The notes: generated by a model from the sequence alone, not told the origin. A DNA stretch of 64,000 bases from Prochlorococcus marinus str. MIT 0918 (GCF_027359415.1 NZ_CP114780.1:434001-498000), one strand, 5' to 3'. Positions 18,355 through 27,293 are shown, counted from the stretch's first letter. Program-made: numbers and translations.

Positions 18355-19422
18355 ATGCCTCTTAATTATTACAAAGAAGAATTAAAAAAAACTGCTGAAT
18401 CTCTAGCCAAGTCTGGGAAAGGCATACTAGCTGTAGATGAATCTACAAAAACTATTGGCAAAAGACTTGCATCAATCAATTTAGAAAACACTGAAACAAA
18501 TAGAAAGGCTTATAGAGGGATGCTTTTTACAACTCAAGGTCTTGGACAATATATAAGTGGTGCAATCTTATTTGAAGAGACTCTTTTTCAAACCCATTCT
18601 GACGGAGAGTTGATGGTAAAAAAGCTGGAAAAGCTTGGAATTATTCCTGGTATTAAAGTTGATAAGGGATTAAAACCATTAGCAGGCGGAGGCGATATAG
18701 AAACTTTCTGCTCAGGTTTAGATGGTCTAGTAGAAAGATCTTCTGACTATTACGCTCAGGGGGCTCGCTTTGCTAAATGGAGAGCAGTACTTCAGATTAC
18801 AAATAATGGTTGTCCTTCAAAATTATCAATCAAAGAAAATGCTTGGGGCTTAGCTCGCTATGCAAGATCTGTTCAAGAATCAGGTTTAGTCCCCATTATT
18901 GAACCAGAAATACTCATGGATGGTTCCCATGGAATTAATAAGACAGCAGCTATTCAAGAAGAAGTAATCAAAGAAGTATATATGGCCTGCAAGACAAATG
19001 GGGTTTATTTGGAAGGGACTTTGCTTAAACCTTCTATGACTATTGAAGGGGCGGAATGCCCAGAGAAATCCAATCCAAAGACAATAGCTGAGCAAACCAT
19101 TAGGACAATGGAAAGATCCGTTCCAGCTGCAGTACCTGGAATAGTTTTTTTATCAGGTGGATTAAGTGAAGAGGCAGCATCTGTATATTTAAACTTGATG
19201 AATAAAATAAAAAGAAAAGCTACTTGGAATATTGGTTTCTCTTATGGCAGAGCACTACAACACTCTTGTCTTAAAGCTTGGGATGGCAAAAACATAACCG
19301 CTGGTCAGAATGCTCTCTTAGCACGAGCTCAAGCAAATTCAGAAGCTTCAAAAGGGTGTTATTTAGAGGGTTCTCAACCGTCCTCCGATGAAGCTTTATT
19401 TGTTGCTGGATATAAGTATTGA
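18355..19422 (+). CDS. fda: Fructose-bisphosphate aldolase, class I (Schiff-base type)
   Basis: This enzyme interconverts fructose 1,6-bisphosphate with dihydroxyacetone phosphate and glyceraldehyde 3-phosphate through a lysine Schiff base. The 355-residue protein has the eukaryote-like N-terminus GKGILAVDESTKTIGKRL, then VLQITNNGCPSKL, LVPIIEPEILMDG and YLEGTLLKPSM, where E-G-T-L-L-K-P-S-M is the class I active-site signature with the lysine. FLSGGLSEEAA near the C-terminus is the phosphate-binding loop. It is followed directly by the unrelated class II aldolase gene. Gene symbol follows cyanobacterial usage as I recall it. Confidence 0.95.
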   Translation: MPLNYYKEELKKTAESLAKSGKGILAVDESTKTIGKRLASINLENTETNRKAYRGMLFTTQGLGQYISGAILFEETLFQTHSDGELMVKKLEKLGIIPGIKVDKGLKPLAGGGDIETFCSGLDGLVERSSDYYAQGARFAKWRAVLQITNNGCPSKLSIKENAWGLARYARSVQESGLVPIIEPEILMDGSHGINKTAAIQEEVIKEVYMACKTNGVYLEGTLLKPSMTIEGAECPEKSNPKTIAEQTIRTMERSVPAAVPGIVFLSGGLSEEAASVYLNLMNKIKRKATWNIGFSYGRALQHSCLKAWDGKNITAGQNALLARAQANSEASKGCYLEGSQPSSDEALFVAGYKY

Positions 19423-19510
19423 TTTATTTTCCATAAACTAAAAATAACTTTTACACAAACAAAGGTATTTTTGTCCCTTAATAGCGTGACATTTCATACC
19501 ATTATCTTCT

Positions 19511-19545
19511 AAAGTCCTGGTCCTTTGACCCAGGACTTTTTTCTT
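19511..19545 (+). terminator. Intrinsic terminator between the two aldolase genes
   Basis: AAAGTCCTGG (19511-19520) is perfectly complementary to CCAGGACTTT (19530-19539), with a 9-base loop and a T-rich tail immediately after. This is a strong Rho-independent terminator for rightward transcripts. It would end the class I aldolase message. It also sits only about 30 bases before the ATG of the class II gene, so a fba promoter upstream of it would have to read through it. Confidence 0.85.
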
Positions 19546-19572
19546 GGGCATCATGACTTCTCTGAGAAACCA

Positions 19573-20646
19573 ATGGCTCTTGTCCCGCTAAGACTCCTTC
19601 TTGACCATGCAGCTGAAAACGGCTATGGCATTCCTGCTTTCAATGTAAACAATCTTGAGCAAGTTCAGGCAATTATGGAAGCAGCGTCAGAAACTGACAG
19701 TCCAGTAATTCTTCAAGCATCAAGAGGTGCACGCAGTTATGCAGGTGAAATCTTCCTTCGACATCTAATCATTGCAGCAACAGAAACTTATCCAAATATC
19801 CCTGTTGTGATGCATCAAGATCATGGTAATGAACCATCAACATGTTATTCAGCTGCAATTAACGGCTTTACATCTGTAATGATGGATGGATCTCTTGAAG
19901 CAGATGCAAAAACCCCATCAAGTTATGAATATAATGTTGAAGTAACTAAAACAGTTGTTGATTTTGCTCATTCAGTTGGAGTTAGTGTAGAAGGTGAATT
20001 GGGTTGTCTTGGATCCTTAGAGACTGGTAAAGGTGAAGCTGAAGATGGACATGGGTTTGAAGGTGAACTATCTAAAGACATGTTGTTAACAGATCCAGCA
20101 GAAGCAGCGGACTTTGTAGCCAAAACCAAGGTTGATGCTCTTGCAATAGCAATAGGTACAAGCCATGGTGCTTACAAATTCACAAGAAAGCCAACAGGAG
20201 AAGTACTAGCTATTAGTAGAATTGCAGAAATTCATAAAGCACTTCCAAATACTCATTTGGTAATGCATGGCTCAAGTTCTGTTCCTCAAGAATGGTTAAA
20301 CATGATTAATAAATTTGGAGGGGAAATACCTGAAACATATGGTGTCCCTGTCGAAGAAATTCAAGAAGGTATTCGTAATGGGGTAAGAAAGGTAAACATT
20401 GACACTGATAATCGACTTGCATTTACTGCTGCTGTAAGAGAAGCTGCTGTGGCTGACCCTACTAATTTTGACCCAAGACATTTCAACAAACCTGCTCGTA
20501 AATATATGAAGCAAGTTTGTCTTGATCGCTATCAGCAGTTCTGGTGCGCAGGACAGGCCAGCAAAATCAAACAAGAAAGTATTAATTATTATGCTGGTCT
20601 TTATGCCAAAGGAACTCTAGACCCTAAGAAAGCAGTAACTGTATAA
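19573..20646 (+). CDS. fba: Fructose-bisphosphate aldolase, class II (Calvin cycle type)
   Basis: Zinc-dependent aldolase; in cyanobacteria this form also makes sedoheptulose 1,7-bisphosphate. The 357-residue protein starts [15 protein letters not shown] at ATG 19573. It has the metal ligands in [14 protein letters not shown] and [10 protein letters not shown], and ASVEGE-type [18 protein letters not shown]. An in-frame TTG 48 bases earlier lies inside the terminator hairpin and gives non-homologous residues, so I rejected it. It works with prk, glpX and rpe of this window in carbon fixation. The leader hairpin may regulate it by attenuation (inference). Confidence 0.96.
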   Translation: MALVPLRLLLDHAAENGYGIPAFNVNNLEQVQAIMEAASETDSPVILQASRGARSYAGEIFLRHLIIAATETYPNIPVVMHQDHGNEPSTCYSAAINGFTSVMMDGSLEADAKTPSSYEYNVEVTKTVVDFAHSVGVSVEGELGCLGSLETGKGEAEDGHGFEGELSKDMLLTDPAEAADFVAKTKVDALAIAIGTSHGAYKFTRKPTGEVLAISRIAEIHKALPNTHLVMHGSSSVPQEWLNMINKFGGEIPETYGVPVEEIQEGIRNGVRKVNIDTDNRLAFTAAVREAAVADPTNFDPRHFNKPARKYMKQVCLDRYQQFWCAGQASKIKQESINYYAGLYAKGTLDPKKAVTV

Positions 20647-20677
20647 ATCCAAATTATTTATTAGAGTCTTCAATCTC

Positions 20678-20709
20678 AAAAAAGAGGGGTTTTTCTCCCC
20701 TCTTTTTTT
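20678..20709. terminator. Bidirectional intrinsic terminator between fba and purQ
   Basis: AAAAAAGAGGGG (20678-20689) is complementary to CCCCTCTTTTTT (20697-20708), with a 7-base loop. The A and T runs on the two sides give a T tail in either direction, so it can end both the rightward fba message and the leftward purS-purQ message. It touches the purQ stop codon at 20708-20710. Confidence 0.88.
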
Positions 20710-21364
20710 ATGAGGATAATAAAGCTTGCAAAATACTTCTTCCATGAATACCACCTATTTTTTCATCACAAGCTCGTTCAGGATGAGGCATCATTCCTAA
20801 AACGTTTCCTTTTTTATTAGTAATTCCAGCTATTTCATCAAGAGAACCATTTAGATTATTTTTATACCTAATAGCAATTGAATCATCATCTTGAAGTTTT
20901 TTAAGTGTATCTTCATTACATTGATAACGACCTTCTCCATGAGCTATTGGCAAATAAATTAAATCATTTGGTTTAAACTTTACAAACCACTTTGTCCTAT
21001 TACTTGATACATATAAAGGCACATTATCACAAATAAAATGTAACTTCTTATTTCTAGTTAATGCACCAGGAAGAATACCAAGTTCAGTCAATATCTGAAA
21101 TCCATTACATATACCAAGAACTTTCCCTCCCCGATTTACAAAGTCAATTAAAGAAGATAATACAGGTGCAAAGCTTGCAATAGCTCCACACCTCAAATAA
21201 TCTCCATAACTGAATCCTCCAGGAAGTACAACTGCTTCAAGATCATTTAAATCCTTTGTTTCATGCCAAAGGAAACGTGTTTTCATTCCTAGACAACAAT
21301 CAGTAGCCCATAGGACATCCCTATCACAATTAGAACCAGGAAAGACAACAATGCCAATAGTCAT
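20708..21364 (-). CDS. purQ: Phosphoribosylformylglycinamidine synthase, glutaminase subunit
   Basis: PurQ supplies ammonia from glutamine for the fourth step of purine synthesis, working with PurL and PurS. The 218-residue class I glutamine amidotransferase has [13 protein letters not shown], the nucleophile cysteine in GICNGFQIL, and the histidine-glutamate pair in [11 protein letters not shown]. Its start overlaps the purS stop by 4 bases (ATGA), so the two are translationally coupled. PurL is not in this window. Confidence 0.97.
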   Translation of the reverse strand: MTIGIVVFPGSNCDRDVLWATDCCLGMKTRFLWHETKDLNDLEAVVLPGGFSYGDYLRCGAIASFAPVLSSLIDFVNRGGKVLGICNGFQILTELGILPGALTRNKKLHFICDNVPLYVSSNRTKWFVKFKPNDLIYLPIAHGEGRYQCNEDTLKKLQDDDSIAIRYKNNLNGSLDEIAGITNKKGNVLGMMPHPERACDEKIGGIHGRSILQALLSS

Positions 21365-21648
21365 TTGTTTAGTGTCTTATTTTCTGAGTCTTGATCTTTT
21401 GAATTGATATCCATAACCCAATTTTCTATAACTGGATTGGCTAGCAATCTATCGCTAAGTAACTCAATTTGACTCTTAGCATCTTCTAAATTAGTAGCTT
21501 CAATCTCAATATCAACAGACTTCCCTATTCTTAATTTAGAAAGTCCTTTAATACCAAGCCTTTTTGCCGCCGCTTTAGCCGCCTCGCCAGCAGGATCCAA
21601 GACAGAAGGACGAAGACTTACAAAAACATGTGCTTGAAAATTAGGCAC
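21361..21648 (-). CDS. purS: Phosphoribosylformylglycinamidine synthase subunit PurS
   Basis: PurS is the small structural subunit that joins PurL and PurQ and helps channel ammonia. The 95-residue protein has the usual fold markers: [18 protein letters not shown], then [19 protein letters not shown], and a C-terminal [14 protein letters not shown]. It is slightly longer than the typical 80-85 residues because of a polar tail. It starts with ATG and overlaps purQ by 4 bases. Confidence 0.95.
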   Translation of the reverse strand: MPNFQAHVFVSLRPSVLDPAGEAAKAAAKRLGIKGLSKLRIGKSVDIEIEATNLEDAKSQIELLSDRLLANPVIENWVMDINSKDQDSENKTLNK

Positions 21649-21735
21649 TTAAATTAATTGTTTGAAATTTTTTAAATGATTTAAATTTAGTTGATATATT
21701 AGTTTTGGCCAGAAAGATATTTTTAAATTAATTGT

Positions 21736-21891
21736 TTAAGCAGATCTAAGCCCCCTTCCTAAACAGTCAAGGCAAGTATGGTAACAGTTTGGTGTGCTCT
21801 TCATATAGCCATTTCCTCCACAATGCATGCAAATAACTTTCTCATCTGTTACAGAACGATCTGGCAAAGTGACTTCTCTTCCTTTTTTCAT
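21736..21891 (-). CDS. Small DnaJ-type zinc-finger protein (51 aa)
   Basis: A 51-codon ATG frame in the purS-cobW gap. Two cysteine clusters are spaced like half of a DnaJ central zinc-binding domain: CMHCGGNG (residues 21-28) and CLDCLGRG (residues 40-47), each of the C-x2-C-x-G-x-G kind. That is enough to bind one zinc ion. Small stand-alone proteins of this kind act as folding helpers for particular partners in plants (BSD2 type), but whether this one does is unknown. The repeated, correctly spaced motifs make chance very unlikely. It has a hairpin in its leader and lies beside a CobW-type metal chaperone gene. Confidence 0.85.
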   Translation of the reverse strand: MKKGREVTLPDRSVTDEKVICMHCGGNGYMKSTPNCYHTCLDCLGRGLRSA

Positions 21892-21922
21892 TAAAAAACT
21901 AACTAAATTAGATTAAGGGAAT

Positions 21923-21969
21923 GGGGAATAAGAATAAAGAATTTGCTTATTTCCATTCTTAGATTCCCC
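21923..21969. repeat. Stem-loop upstream of the zinc-finger gene
   Basis: GGGGAAT (21923-21929) pairs with ATTCCCC (21963-21969), and AAGAAT (21930-21935) pairs with ATTCTT (21955-21960), with a 2-base bulge and a 19-base loop. It lies 32-78 bases before the start of the leftward zinc-finger gene. There is no T tail, so it is more likely a leader structure or operator dyad than a terminator. Confidence 0.5.
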
Positions 21970-21991
21970 TATTTAAAAAGGTTAGACAACA

Positions 21992-22041
21992 AAATAGTTA
22001 TATAAATTTCTATTTACTTATTTTTAAGTAAATAACTATTT
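21992..22041. repeat. Nested AT-rich inverted repeats at the end of the CobW gene
   Basis: The inner pair ATTTACTTA (22012-22020) / TAAGTAAAT (22025-22033) has a 4-base loop. The outer pair AAATAGTTAT (21992-22001) / ATAACTATTT (22032-22041) overlaps its end by two bases, so the two stems are alternatives at that point. The structure spans the stop codon at 22036-22038. It may help end the leftward cobW message, but stems are all A-T and there is no clear T tail. Confidence 0.4.
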
Positions 22042-23079
22042 AAAGAGATTTTGAAGCTTTTCGTCTAAACCTTCCTTAAGACTTAAAGCTACAAAATCAA
22101 AACCACTTTTTTTTGGCCTCCAAACATTTTCAGGAACCTTTTCAAACCATGAAGAGATTCTTGGCCCAACCATTTGAATCTGAAGAGGAACTGATTTATT
22201 AGGAACCCAAAACCTTCCTTTTAATCTAAGAATTTGGAAATCACCAGCAAGATCTAGCAAAAGTTCATTAATTTCTGATTGAATAAAATTTGCTTCCATA
22301 CGAATAGAACTACTAATAACAGAAAGATGCTGGTGATCGTCATGATCATCAATGAACATCTCATTCTTATCTAAAAATGATTCTCCAGAATTATTCTGAT
22401 TCATTCCCAAAATAAAAGCAGGATCTATTTTCCCATTAGCTATAGGAATAACAGTGGTACCTTCTCGCAAATGTTTTTCTATATTTTTTTTAATCCGTGA
22501 GACTGTATCTGAAGAAATTAAATCTGCTCTACTTAGCAAAACAATGTCTGCGTTTTCAAGTTGGTCTTCAAACAGTTCATTTATAGAAGTTAAATGATCA
22601 ATATTTTCATCGTCTTCATATTGTTTCTCTATAGCTTCGATATCTCCTACAGGACTCCCTTGAGATAAAGCCTCACCATCTACAACAGTCACTAAACTAT
22701 TTACAAAAACTTTTGAACGTATTTCAGGCCATTCAATGGCTTGAATCAATGGCTTTGGCAAAGCCAAACCACTTGTTTCAATAACAATCGAATCTATAGT
22801 TTCAGAACGAATTAATAATTTTTCCATAGTAGGCAAAAAATCATCTTGCACTGTGCAACACAAACATCCATTATTTAATTCAATTAACCTTCCCTCAATC
22901 TCTTCTTCTGGGCAAAATCCACAACTACGAATTAAATCACCATCTAGTCCAACACTCCCAAACTCATTAACAATTACCGCTATACGTTGCTTACTAGTTG
23001 TTAAAAGTTGACGCAGAAGTGTTGTCTTACCAGATCCAAGAAACCCTGTAATAATAGTAACAGGAAGGCGCTGAGACAT
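22036..23079 (-). CDS. CobW/G3E family GTPase, putative metal chaperone
   Basis: A 347-residue G3E P-loop GTPase. Walker A is GFLGSGKTTLL, the metal-binding C-x-C-C motif is in NNGCLCCTVQDD, and a histidine-aspartate cluster DDHDDHQH sits in the linker, suggesting zinc or cobalt handling. The C-terminal CobW domain (about residues 245-345) follows. These proteins insert or deliver metals such as zinc. An in-frame TTG lies 12 bases upstream, but ATG at 23079 is the better start. It begins 18 bases after the pentapeptide gene, so the two probably form an operon. Confidence 0.9.
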   Translation of the reverse strand: MSQRLPVTIITGFLGSGKTTLLRQLLTTSKQRIAVIVNEFGSVGLDGDLIRSCGFCPEEEIEGRLIELNNGCLCCTVQDDFLPTMEKLLIRSETIDSIVIETSGLALPKPLIQAIEWPEIRSKVFVNSLVTVVDGEALSQGSPVGDIEAIEKQYEDDENIDHLTSINELFEDQLENADIVLLSRADLISSDTVSRIKKNIEKHLREGTTVIPIANGKIDPAFILGMNQNNSGESFLDKNEMFIDDHDDHQHLSVISSSIRMEANFIQSEINELLLDLAGDFQILRLKGRFWVPNKSVPLQIQMVGPRISSWFEKVPENVWRPKKSGFDFVALSLKEGLDEKLQNLFK

Positions 23080-23097
23080 AGATTTAAACAATAATAC

Positions 23098-23610
23098 TTA
23101 GCAACCAAGACTGTAACTTGTTTCTATTCCAGTTGAAGAATTAGTACCACTTGCCATAGAGCAAAGTTGTTTTTGTTGAATACGGCTTAAGACAGCATCA
23201 GTAAAATCAGCACCATCAATTAAAGCATTATCAAAATTACTCTCCATTAATAATGCATTTGTAAAATTTGCATCAGTCAGATCAGAATCAACAAATTGAC
23301 TTGCATAAGCCAATGCATCTTTCAAATTGGCTCCATGGAAATTTGCACCATTTAATTTGCTATTGTTAAATACAGATCCAGTTAAATCCGATTCAGCAAA
23401 ATTAATACCTCTTAAATCATACTTTACAAATTCATACCCGCTTAAATCTTGTGCATGCATATCTTGACTAATATTGAGATCATCTTGATTTCTTATTTCA
23501 GGAGGCCTTTTAGCCCAAACCTCCTGAACATTTATAAAAACTGAAAGGAGAAGAGCAACTAATAGAAAAAAGGCTTTAAGACAAGATGAAAGAGAAAAAC
23601 TTTTAGCCAT
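23098..23610 (-). CDS. Exported pentapeptide-repeat protein
   Basis: A 170-residue protein with a signal peptide (residues 1-34; core AFFLLVALLLSVFINV, cleavage near VWA) and about fourteen pentapeptide repeats of the A-(D/N)-L/F-x-x kind (for example LNGANFHGANLKDA and LTDANFTNALLMESNF). Such proteins form a right-handed quadrilateral beta-helix; several sit in the thylakoid lumen of cyanobacteria and plants. Two cysteines near the C-terminus (QKQLCSMAS and SLGC) could form a disulfide cap. Its function is unknown. It is upstream of, and likely co-transcribed with, the CobW GTPase. Confidence 0.88.
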   Translation of the reverse strand: MAKSFSLSSCLKAFFLLVALLLSVFINVQEVWAKRPPEIRNQDDLNISQDMHAQDLSGYEFVKYDLRGINFAESDLTGSVFNNSKLNGANFHGANLKDALAYASQFVDSDLTDANFTNALLMESNFDNALIDGADFTDAVLSRIQQKQLCSMASGTNSSTGIETSYSLGC

Positions 23611-23681
23611 AGATACTAATTTAAAGCAAAAACGAGTAATTTATTTATTCACGTTATTGAAAATAACCAAAAAAACAAACC

Positions 23682-24299
23682 ATGCCAATGACACTTCATG
23701 TTGTAATTCCACCACACCCTCTAATTGGTCATTGGTTATCAATTCTTAGAATTGAGACTACTCCACCTGCTATTTATGCAACAGCAATAGAACAACTAGG
23801 GAAATGGCTAACTTATGAAGCTCTAAGAGACTGGCTTCCAAATAAAACTGAAAAAATCAGTACAAGTAATGGTGTAACTGACGGGGTAATAATCGAATCA
23901 AGCGTTCCTTTATTAATTATTCCATCCCTGCCAGGGGGGCTATTAATGTGGCAAGGAGCTAAAGAAATTCTTCCTAATGCATCCTTGTGTTTTGGTGGAG
24001 TACCTGATGAGATAGAAAATAATGCTGGTATTATTATTTATTGTGATCAAATAAACTCTGGCAAACTTCTCTTGCAAAAGCTAATCAAACTTAAAGAGCT
24101 TAACGTTGAATCAAGGAGAATAAGAATAATAACCCCCTTAGCTTCCAGTGATGGCTTAAAAGTAATAGGAGAATCATTCTCTGATCTCAAGATTTATTCC
24201 TCATGTATCGATTCAACAGTTAATGAAAATGGTGAAATAATTCCAGGAATAGGCATTCCTTCACTTCGACTTAATACAAGAATTACTTCCGCGCATTAG
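23682..24299 (+). CDS. Uracil phosphoribosyltransferase-like protein with altered PRPP loop
   Basis: The 205-residue protein resembles Upp: the N-terminus VVIPPHPLIGHWLSILR, then YEALRDWLP and the C-terminal GEIIPGIGIPSLRLN match family positions that bind uracil and the substrate phosphate. But the PRPP loop, normally like DPMLATGGSA, reads YCDQINSGKLLLQ, without the paired acidic residues and threonine-glycine-glycine. This suggests loss of catalysis or a changed role, such as a regulator. Marine cyanobacterial copies are usually named upp from overall similarity. The start is ATG 23682 or the ATG two codons later. Confidence 0.75.
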   Translation: MPMTLHVVIPPHPLIGHWLSILRIETTPPAIYATAIEQLGKWLTYEALRDWLPNKTEKISTSNGVTDGVIIESSVPLLIIPSLPGGLLMWQGAKEILPNASLCFGGVPDEIENNAGIIIYCDQINSGKLLLQKLIKLKELNVESRRIRIITPLASSDGLKVIGESFSDLKIYSSCIDSTVNENGEIIPGIGIPSLRLNTRITSAH

Positions 24300-24325
24300 A
24301 ATTATGAAAGGGAATTAAAAAATTT

Positions 24326-24625
24326 ATGGATCCATATCGAGAGTCAAGTGGGAGCAGCCTAGGTTCTCTTATAAGTGGAGCCATATTAGGTGCGGCAGGA
24401 CTTGCATGGTGGCTATTTTCTGAAGCTGAAAGAAGGCAACAAACAAGAAAGCAAAAAGCTATGCTTTATGCTCCCAGAATTCAAGACGGTTCTGAAGCTT
24501 TTGAAAATTCATCTTCACTAGCAGGTCAAGCTAAAAGTGAAAAATTAGAAGAACGTGTAGAAAAATTAAATGCTGCAATAGCAGACGTAAGGAAACAATT
24601 AGAAGATCTTGGAGAAAAAGACTGA
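24326..24625 (+). CDS. Small membrane-anchored coiled-coil protein (99 aa)
   Basis: The product has a glycine-rich hydrophobic helix (about residues 10-30, GSLISGAILGAAGLAWWLF), a basic linker, and a C-terminal amphipathic helix (about residues 70-96) with heptad leucines (LEERVEKLNAAIADVRKQL), suggesting a coiled coil. No enzymatic motif is present. It lies 26 bases after the UPRTase-like gene and 45 before ilvD, on the same strand. I recognise it only as a conserved hypothetical type. Confidence 0.7.
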   Translation: MDPYRESSGSSLGSLISGAILGAAGLAWWLFSEAERRQQTRKQKAMLYAPRIQDGSEAFENSSSLAGQAKSEKLEERVEKLNAAIADVRKQLEDLGEKD

Positions 24626-24670
24626 ATTAAATTTCTTAAAGAAAAATTTTCCCTTCACTTAAAATAATTA

Positions 24671-26335
24671 ATGCTTAGATCAAGTGCCATAACCCAAGGC
24701 ATTCAGCGCTCGCCGAATAGAGCAATGTTGCGCGCAGTTGGTTTTAAAGATGATGACTTCAACAAACCAATTATAGGTTTAGCAAATGGATATAGCACAA
24801 TCACACCTTGCAATATTGGACTAAACAACCTGGCTTTAAAAGCTGAAAAGGCTTTAAAAGATTATGGAAGTATGCCCCAAATTTTCGGGACAATTACTGT
24901 TAGTGATGGCATATCAATGGGTACCGAAGGGATGAAATACTCCTTAGTTTCTCGAGAGGTAATAGCTGATTCCATAGAGACAGCATGCAATGCCCAAAGT
25001 ATGGATGGGGTTTTAGCTATTGGAGGATGCGATAAAAACATGCCTGGAGCAATGCTAGCTATGGCAAGAATGAATATTCCATCAATATTTGTATACGGAG
25101 GAACAATAAAACCAGGAAAACTAAATGGAAAAGATTTAACCGTTGTTAGCGCATTTGAAGCAGTAGGGCAATTAACAAGTGGAAAAATCTCTAAAGAACA
25201 ATTATTTGAAGTTGAAAAAAATTGCATCCCTGGTGCAGGTAGTTGTGGGGGAATGTTTACTGCCAATACAATGTCCGCCGCAATTGAAGCTATGGGACTT
25301 AGCCTCCCAAATAGTTCTACGATGGCAGCTGAAGACCAAGAGAAAGTCTCAAGTACCGAGAAAAGTGCTTATGCCCTCGTTAATGCAATAAAAAAAGATA
25401 TACGCCCACTCGATTTATTAACAAAACAATCTTTTGAAAATGCTATAAGTGTTGTTATGGCTGTTGGAGGCTCAACTAATGCAGTCCTTCATCTTCTTGC
25501 TATTGCACATTCTGCAGGTGTTGAACTTTCCATTGATGACTTTGAAAGAATTAGACAAAAAGTTCCTGTAATTTGTGATTTAAAGCCTAGTGGAAGATAT
25601 GTAACTGTTGATCTTCACAAGGCTGGAGGGATACCTCAAGTCATGAAAATCCTTCTAGACGCAGGGTTATTGAATGGAGATTGCAAAACAATTGAAGATA
25701 AAACAATTCGAGAAGTACTTAAACAAATCCCATCTGAACCACCATCCAATCAAGATGTCATACGATCAATTAAGTCTCCTATTTATCAAAAGGGCCATTT
25801 AGCCATCCTTAAAGGAAATCTTGCTACTGAAGGATGTGTTGCAAAAATCAGTGGAATAAAAAATGCTGCTCTTACAGGTCCTGCAAAAGTCTTTGAAAGT
25901 GAAGAAGAATGCTTAGAGGCGATACTAAACAAACAAATAAACTCTGGAGATGTTGTTGTAATTAGAAATGAAGGCCCTGTTGGTGGTCCAGGAATGAGAG
26001 AGATGCTTGCACCAACTTCAGCAATAGTTGGTCAAGGCCTAGGTGAGAAAGTGGCTCTAATAACTGATGGAAGATTTAGTGGTGGCACATATGGTCTTGT
26101 TGTTGGTCATGTAGCTCCAGAAGCAGCGATAGGAGGAAATATTGCTCTCATTCAAAATGGTGACAGCATTACAGTAGATGCTAATCAAAAGGTAATCCAA
26201 CTTAACGTCAGTTCTGAAGAGCTTTCCAAAAGAAGAGATAATTGGAGCAAACCAAAACCTAAATACACTTCAGGAATTCTTGCAAAATATGCTCGTTTAG
26301 TTAGTAGTTCAAGTAAAGGGGCCGTCACAGATTAA
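24671..26335 (+). CDS. ilvD: Dihydroxy-acid dehydratase
   Basis: IlvD dehydrates dihydroxy acids in valine, isoleucine and leucine synthesis using an iron-sulfur cluster. The 554-residue protein is full length. The three cysteine regions are present: [22 protein letters not shown], and [28 protein letters not shown] and [21 protein letters not shown] are C-terminal family signatures. It supplies the branched-chain pathway that also includes leuB at 13526. Confidence 0.97.
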   Translation: MLRSSAITQGIQRSPNRAMLRAVGFKDDDFNKPIIGLANGYSTITPCNIGLNNLALKAEKALKDYGSMPQIFGTITVSDGISMGTEGMKYSLVSREVIADSIETACNAQSMDGVLAIGGCDKNMPGAMLAMARMNIPSIFVYGGTIKPGKLNGKDLTVVSAFEAVGQLTSGKISKEQLFEVEKNCIPGAGSCGGMFTANTMSAAIEAMGLSLPNSSTMAAEDQEKVSSTEKSAYALVNAIKKDIRPLDLLTKQSFENAISVVMAVGGSTNAVLHLLAIAHSAGVELSIDDFERIRQKVPVICDLKPSGRYVTVDLHKAGGIPQVMKILLDAGLLNGDCKTIEDKTIREVLKQIPSEPPSNQDVIRSIKSPIYQKGHLAILKGNLATEGCVAKISGIKNAALTGPAKVFESEEECLEAILNKQINSGDVVVIRNEGPVGGPGMREMLAPTSAIVGQGLGEKVALITDGRFSGGTYGLVVGHVAPEAAIGGNIALIQNGDSITVDANQKVIQLNVSSEELSKRRDNWSKPKPKYTSGILAKYARLVSSSSKGAVTD

Positions 26336-26350
26336 TTTTAACAATCACTT

Positions 26351-26752
26351 CTATTCCTCAACTACAAAACAAGATCTGAGTCTTCGACCTAATGCCTCAA
26401 GCAAGTGACCTTTTTCAGGCATCTGAGAACGTTTACCACTTGAAGAGTCCATCCATAAAGAATGCTTTCCTTGCCAAAGGATTGGTCTGTCAGGAAAAGA
26501 ATGCCAAGACAATGTGATGCTTAAATCTACACCGCTTTTATATATATCAACATCTAAATCGTTCTCTTCTAGACGTTTACCATCTTTATCCCTACAAACG
26601 ACTAGCAATATTAAATCAAAGTCATCTTGATCAGAAGTAAAGCTAAATTGTACAGATTTATCTACAACAGAAAACATAAAAGGTTTCATGCAGAAATCAC
26701 ATGCTTTAGCAACTTCAATTAAATAATTTTCTTTGGAATGACTAATAAACAC
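26351..26752 (-). CDS. Conserved hypothetical protein (133 aa)
   Basis: A soluble, beta-rich 133-residue protein with no signal peptide or membrane segment. Two cysteines close to the N-terminus (KACDFCMKPF, C-x2-C) might bind metal but have no second pair nearby. Other features are a WHSFPDRPILWQG segment and a basic C-terminal region RRLRSC. I do not recognise a family. It overlaps the CIA30 gene by 11 bases, so expression is likely coupled to it. Confidence 0.65.
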   Translation of the reverse strand: MFISHSKENYLIEVAKACDFCMKPFMFSVVDKSVQFSFTSDQDDFDLILLVVCRDKDGKRLEENDLDVDIYKSGVDLSITLSWHSFPDRPILWQGKHSLWMDSSSGKRSQMPEKGHLLEALGRRLRSCFVVEE

Positions 26753-27293
26753 TTAAAGAACTAAGTAAGATACGAAAAGGTCCGGCTTTAAATCCAGAGT
26801 TAAGCTTGCCAGCAGTTCCAAATTTTGAGTACAGAAGCTGAAATTGATAAACTGAATGAGAGCTAAATTTCAATGGTAATCGTATTGGGTTTGCCCTGAT
26901 TGATGGTTCAAGATTAACGAAAGGGATTTTTACAGAAGTCATTTCCTGTTTTTTCGTTTCAAACTCTGCAACCCATCGAAGGCCTCCAGAAAAAACTTCT
27001 GTAAAACGACTAACATTATCACTACAAGATATAGCTAACTTTAGAGTCCTACCTTGACCGTCTACTTGGAGTTTAATTCCATCATAAAGAGACAAATCCA
27101 ATGGTGGAGAAAACACTGGAGATCGACAACTTACAAACCCCCCATTCTCCTCTATTAGTTCTCCCTCAAGAGAAAGACCAGAATCATTGGTTTTGCATGT
27201 CGCTATGCTTGATCCACCCATGATCGTATCGTTTATAGAAATCCAATTTGAAAATTCGCTAGAGGTTCCTATTAATAATTTTTCTAAGGGCAT
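26742..27293 (-). CDS. CIA30 family (NADH dehydrogenase intermediate-associated) protein
   Basis: A 183-residue protein of the CIA30/galactose-binding fold group. The start WISINDTIMGGSSIATC is the N-D-x-V/I-M-G-G-x-S signature, followed by FVSCRSPVF and the beta-sandwich core (YDGIKLQVDGQGRTLKLAI). In mitochondria CIA30 (NDUFAF1) helps assemble complex I. In cyanobacteria, relatives such as Ycf39-associated proteins are linked to photosynthetic or NDH complexes; the exact client here is unknown. The gene overlaps the next one downstream by 11 bases. Confidence 0.82.
   Translation of the reverse strand: MPLEKLLIGTSSEFSNWISINDTIMGGSSIATCKTNDSGLSLEGELIEENGGFVSCRSPVFSPPLDLSLYDGIKLQVDGQGRTLKLAISCSDNVSRFTEVFSGGLRWVAEFETKKQEMTSVKIPFVNLEPSIRANPIRLPLKFSSHSVYQFQLLYSKFGTAGKLNSGFKAGPFRILLSSLSVY

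Noticed and set aside
24862-25266. Leftward open frame within ilvD
   Set aside because: It is a shadow of a highly conserved enzyme gene.
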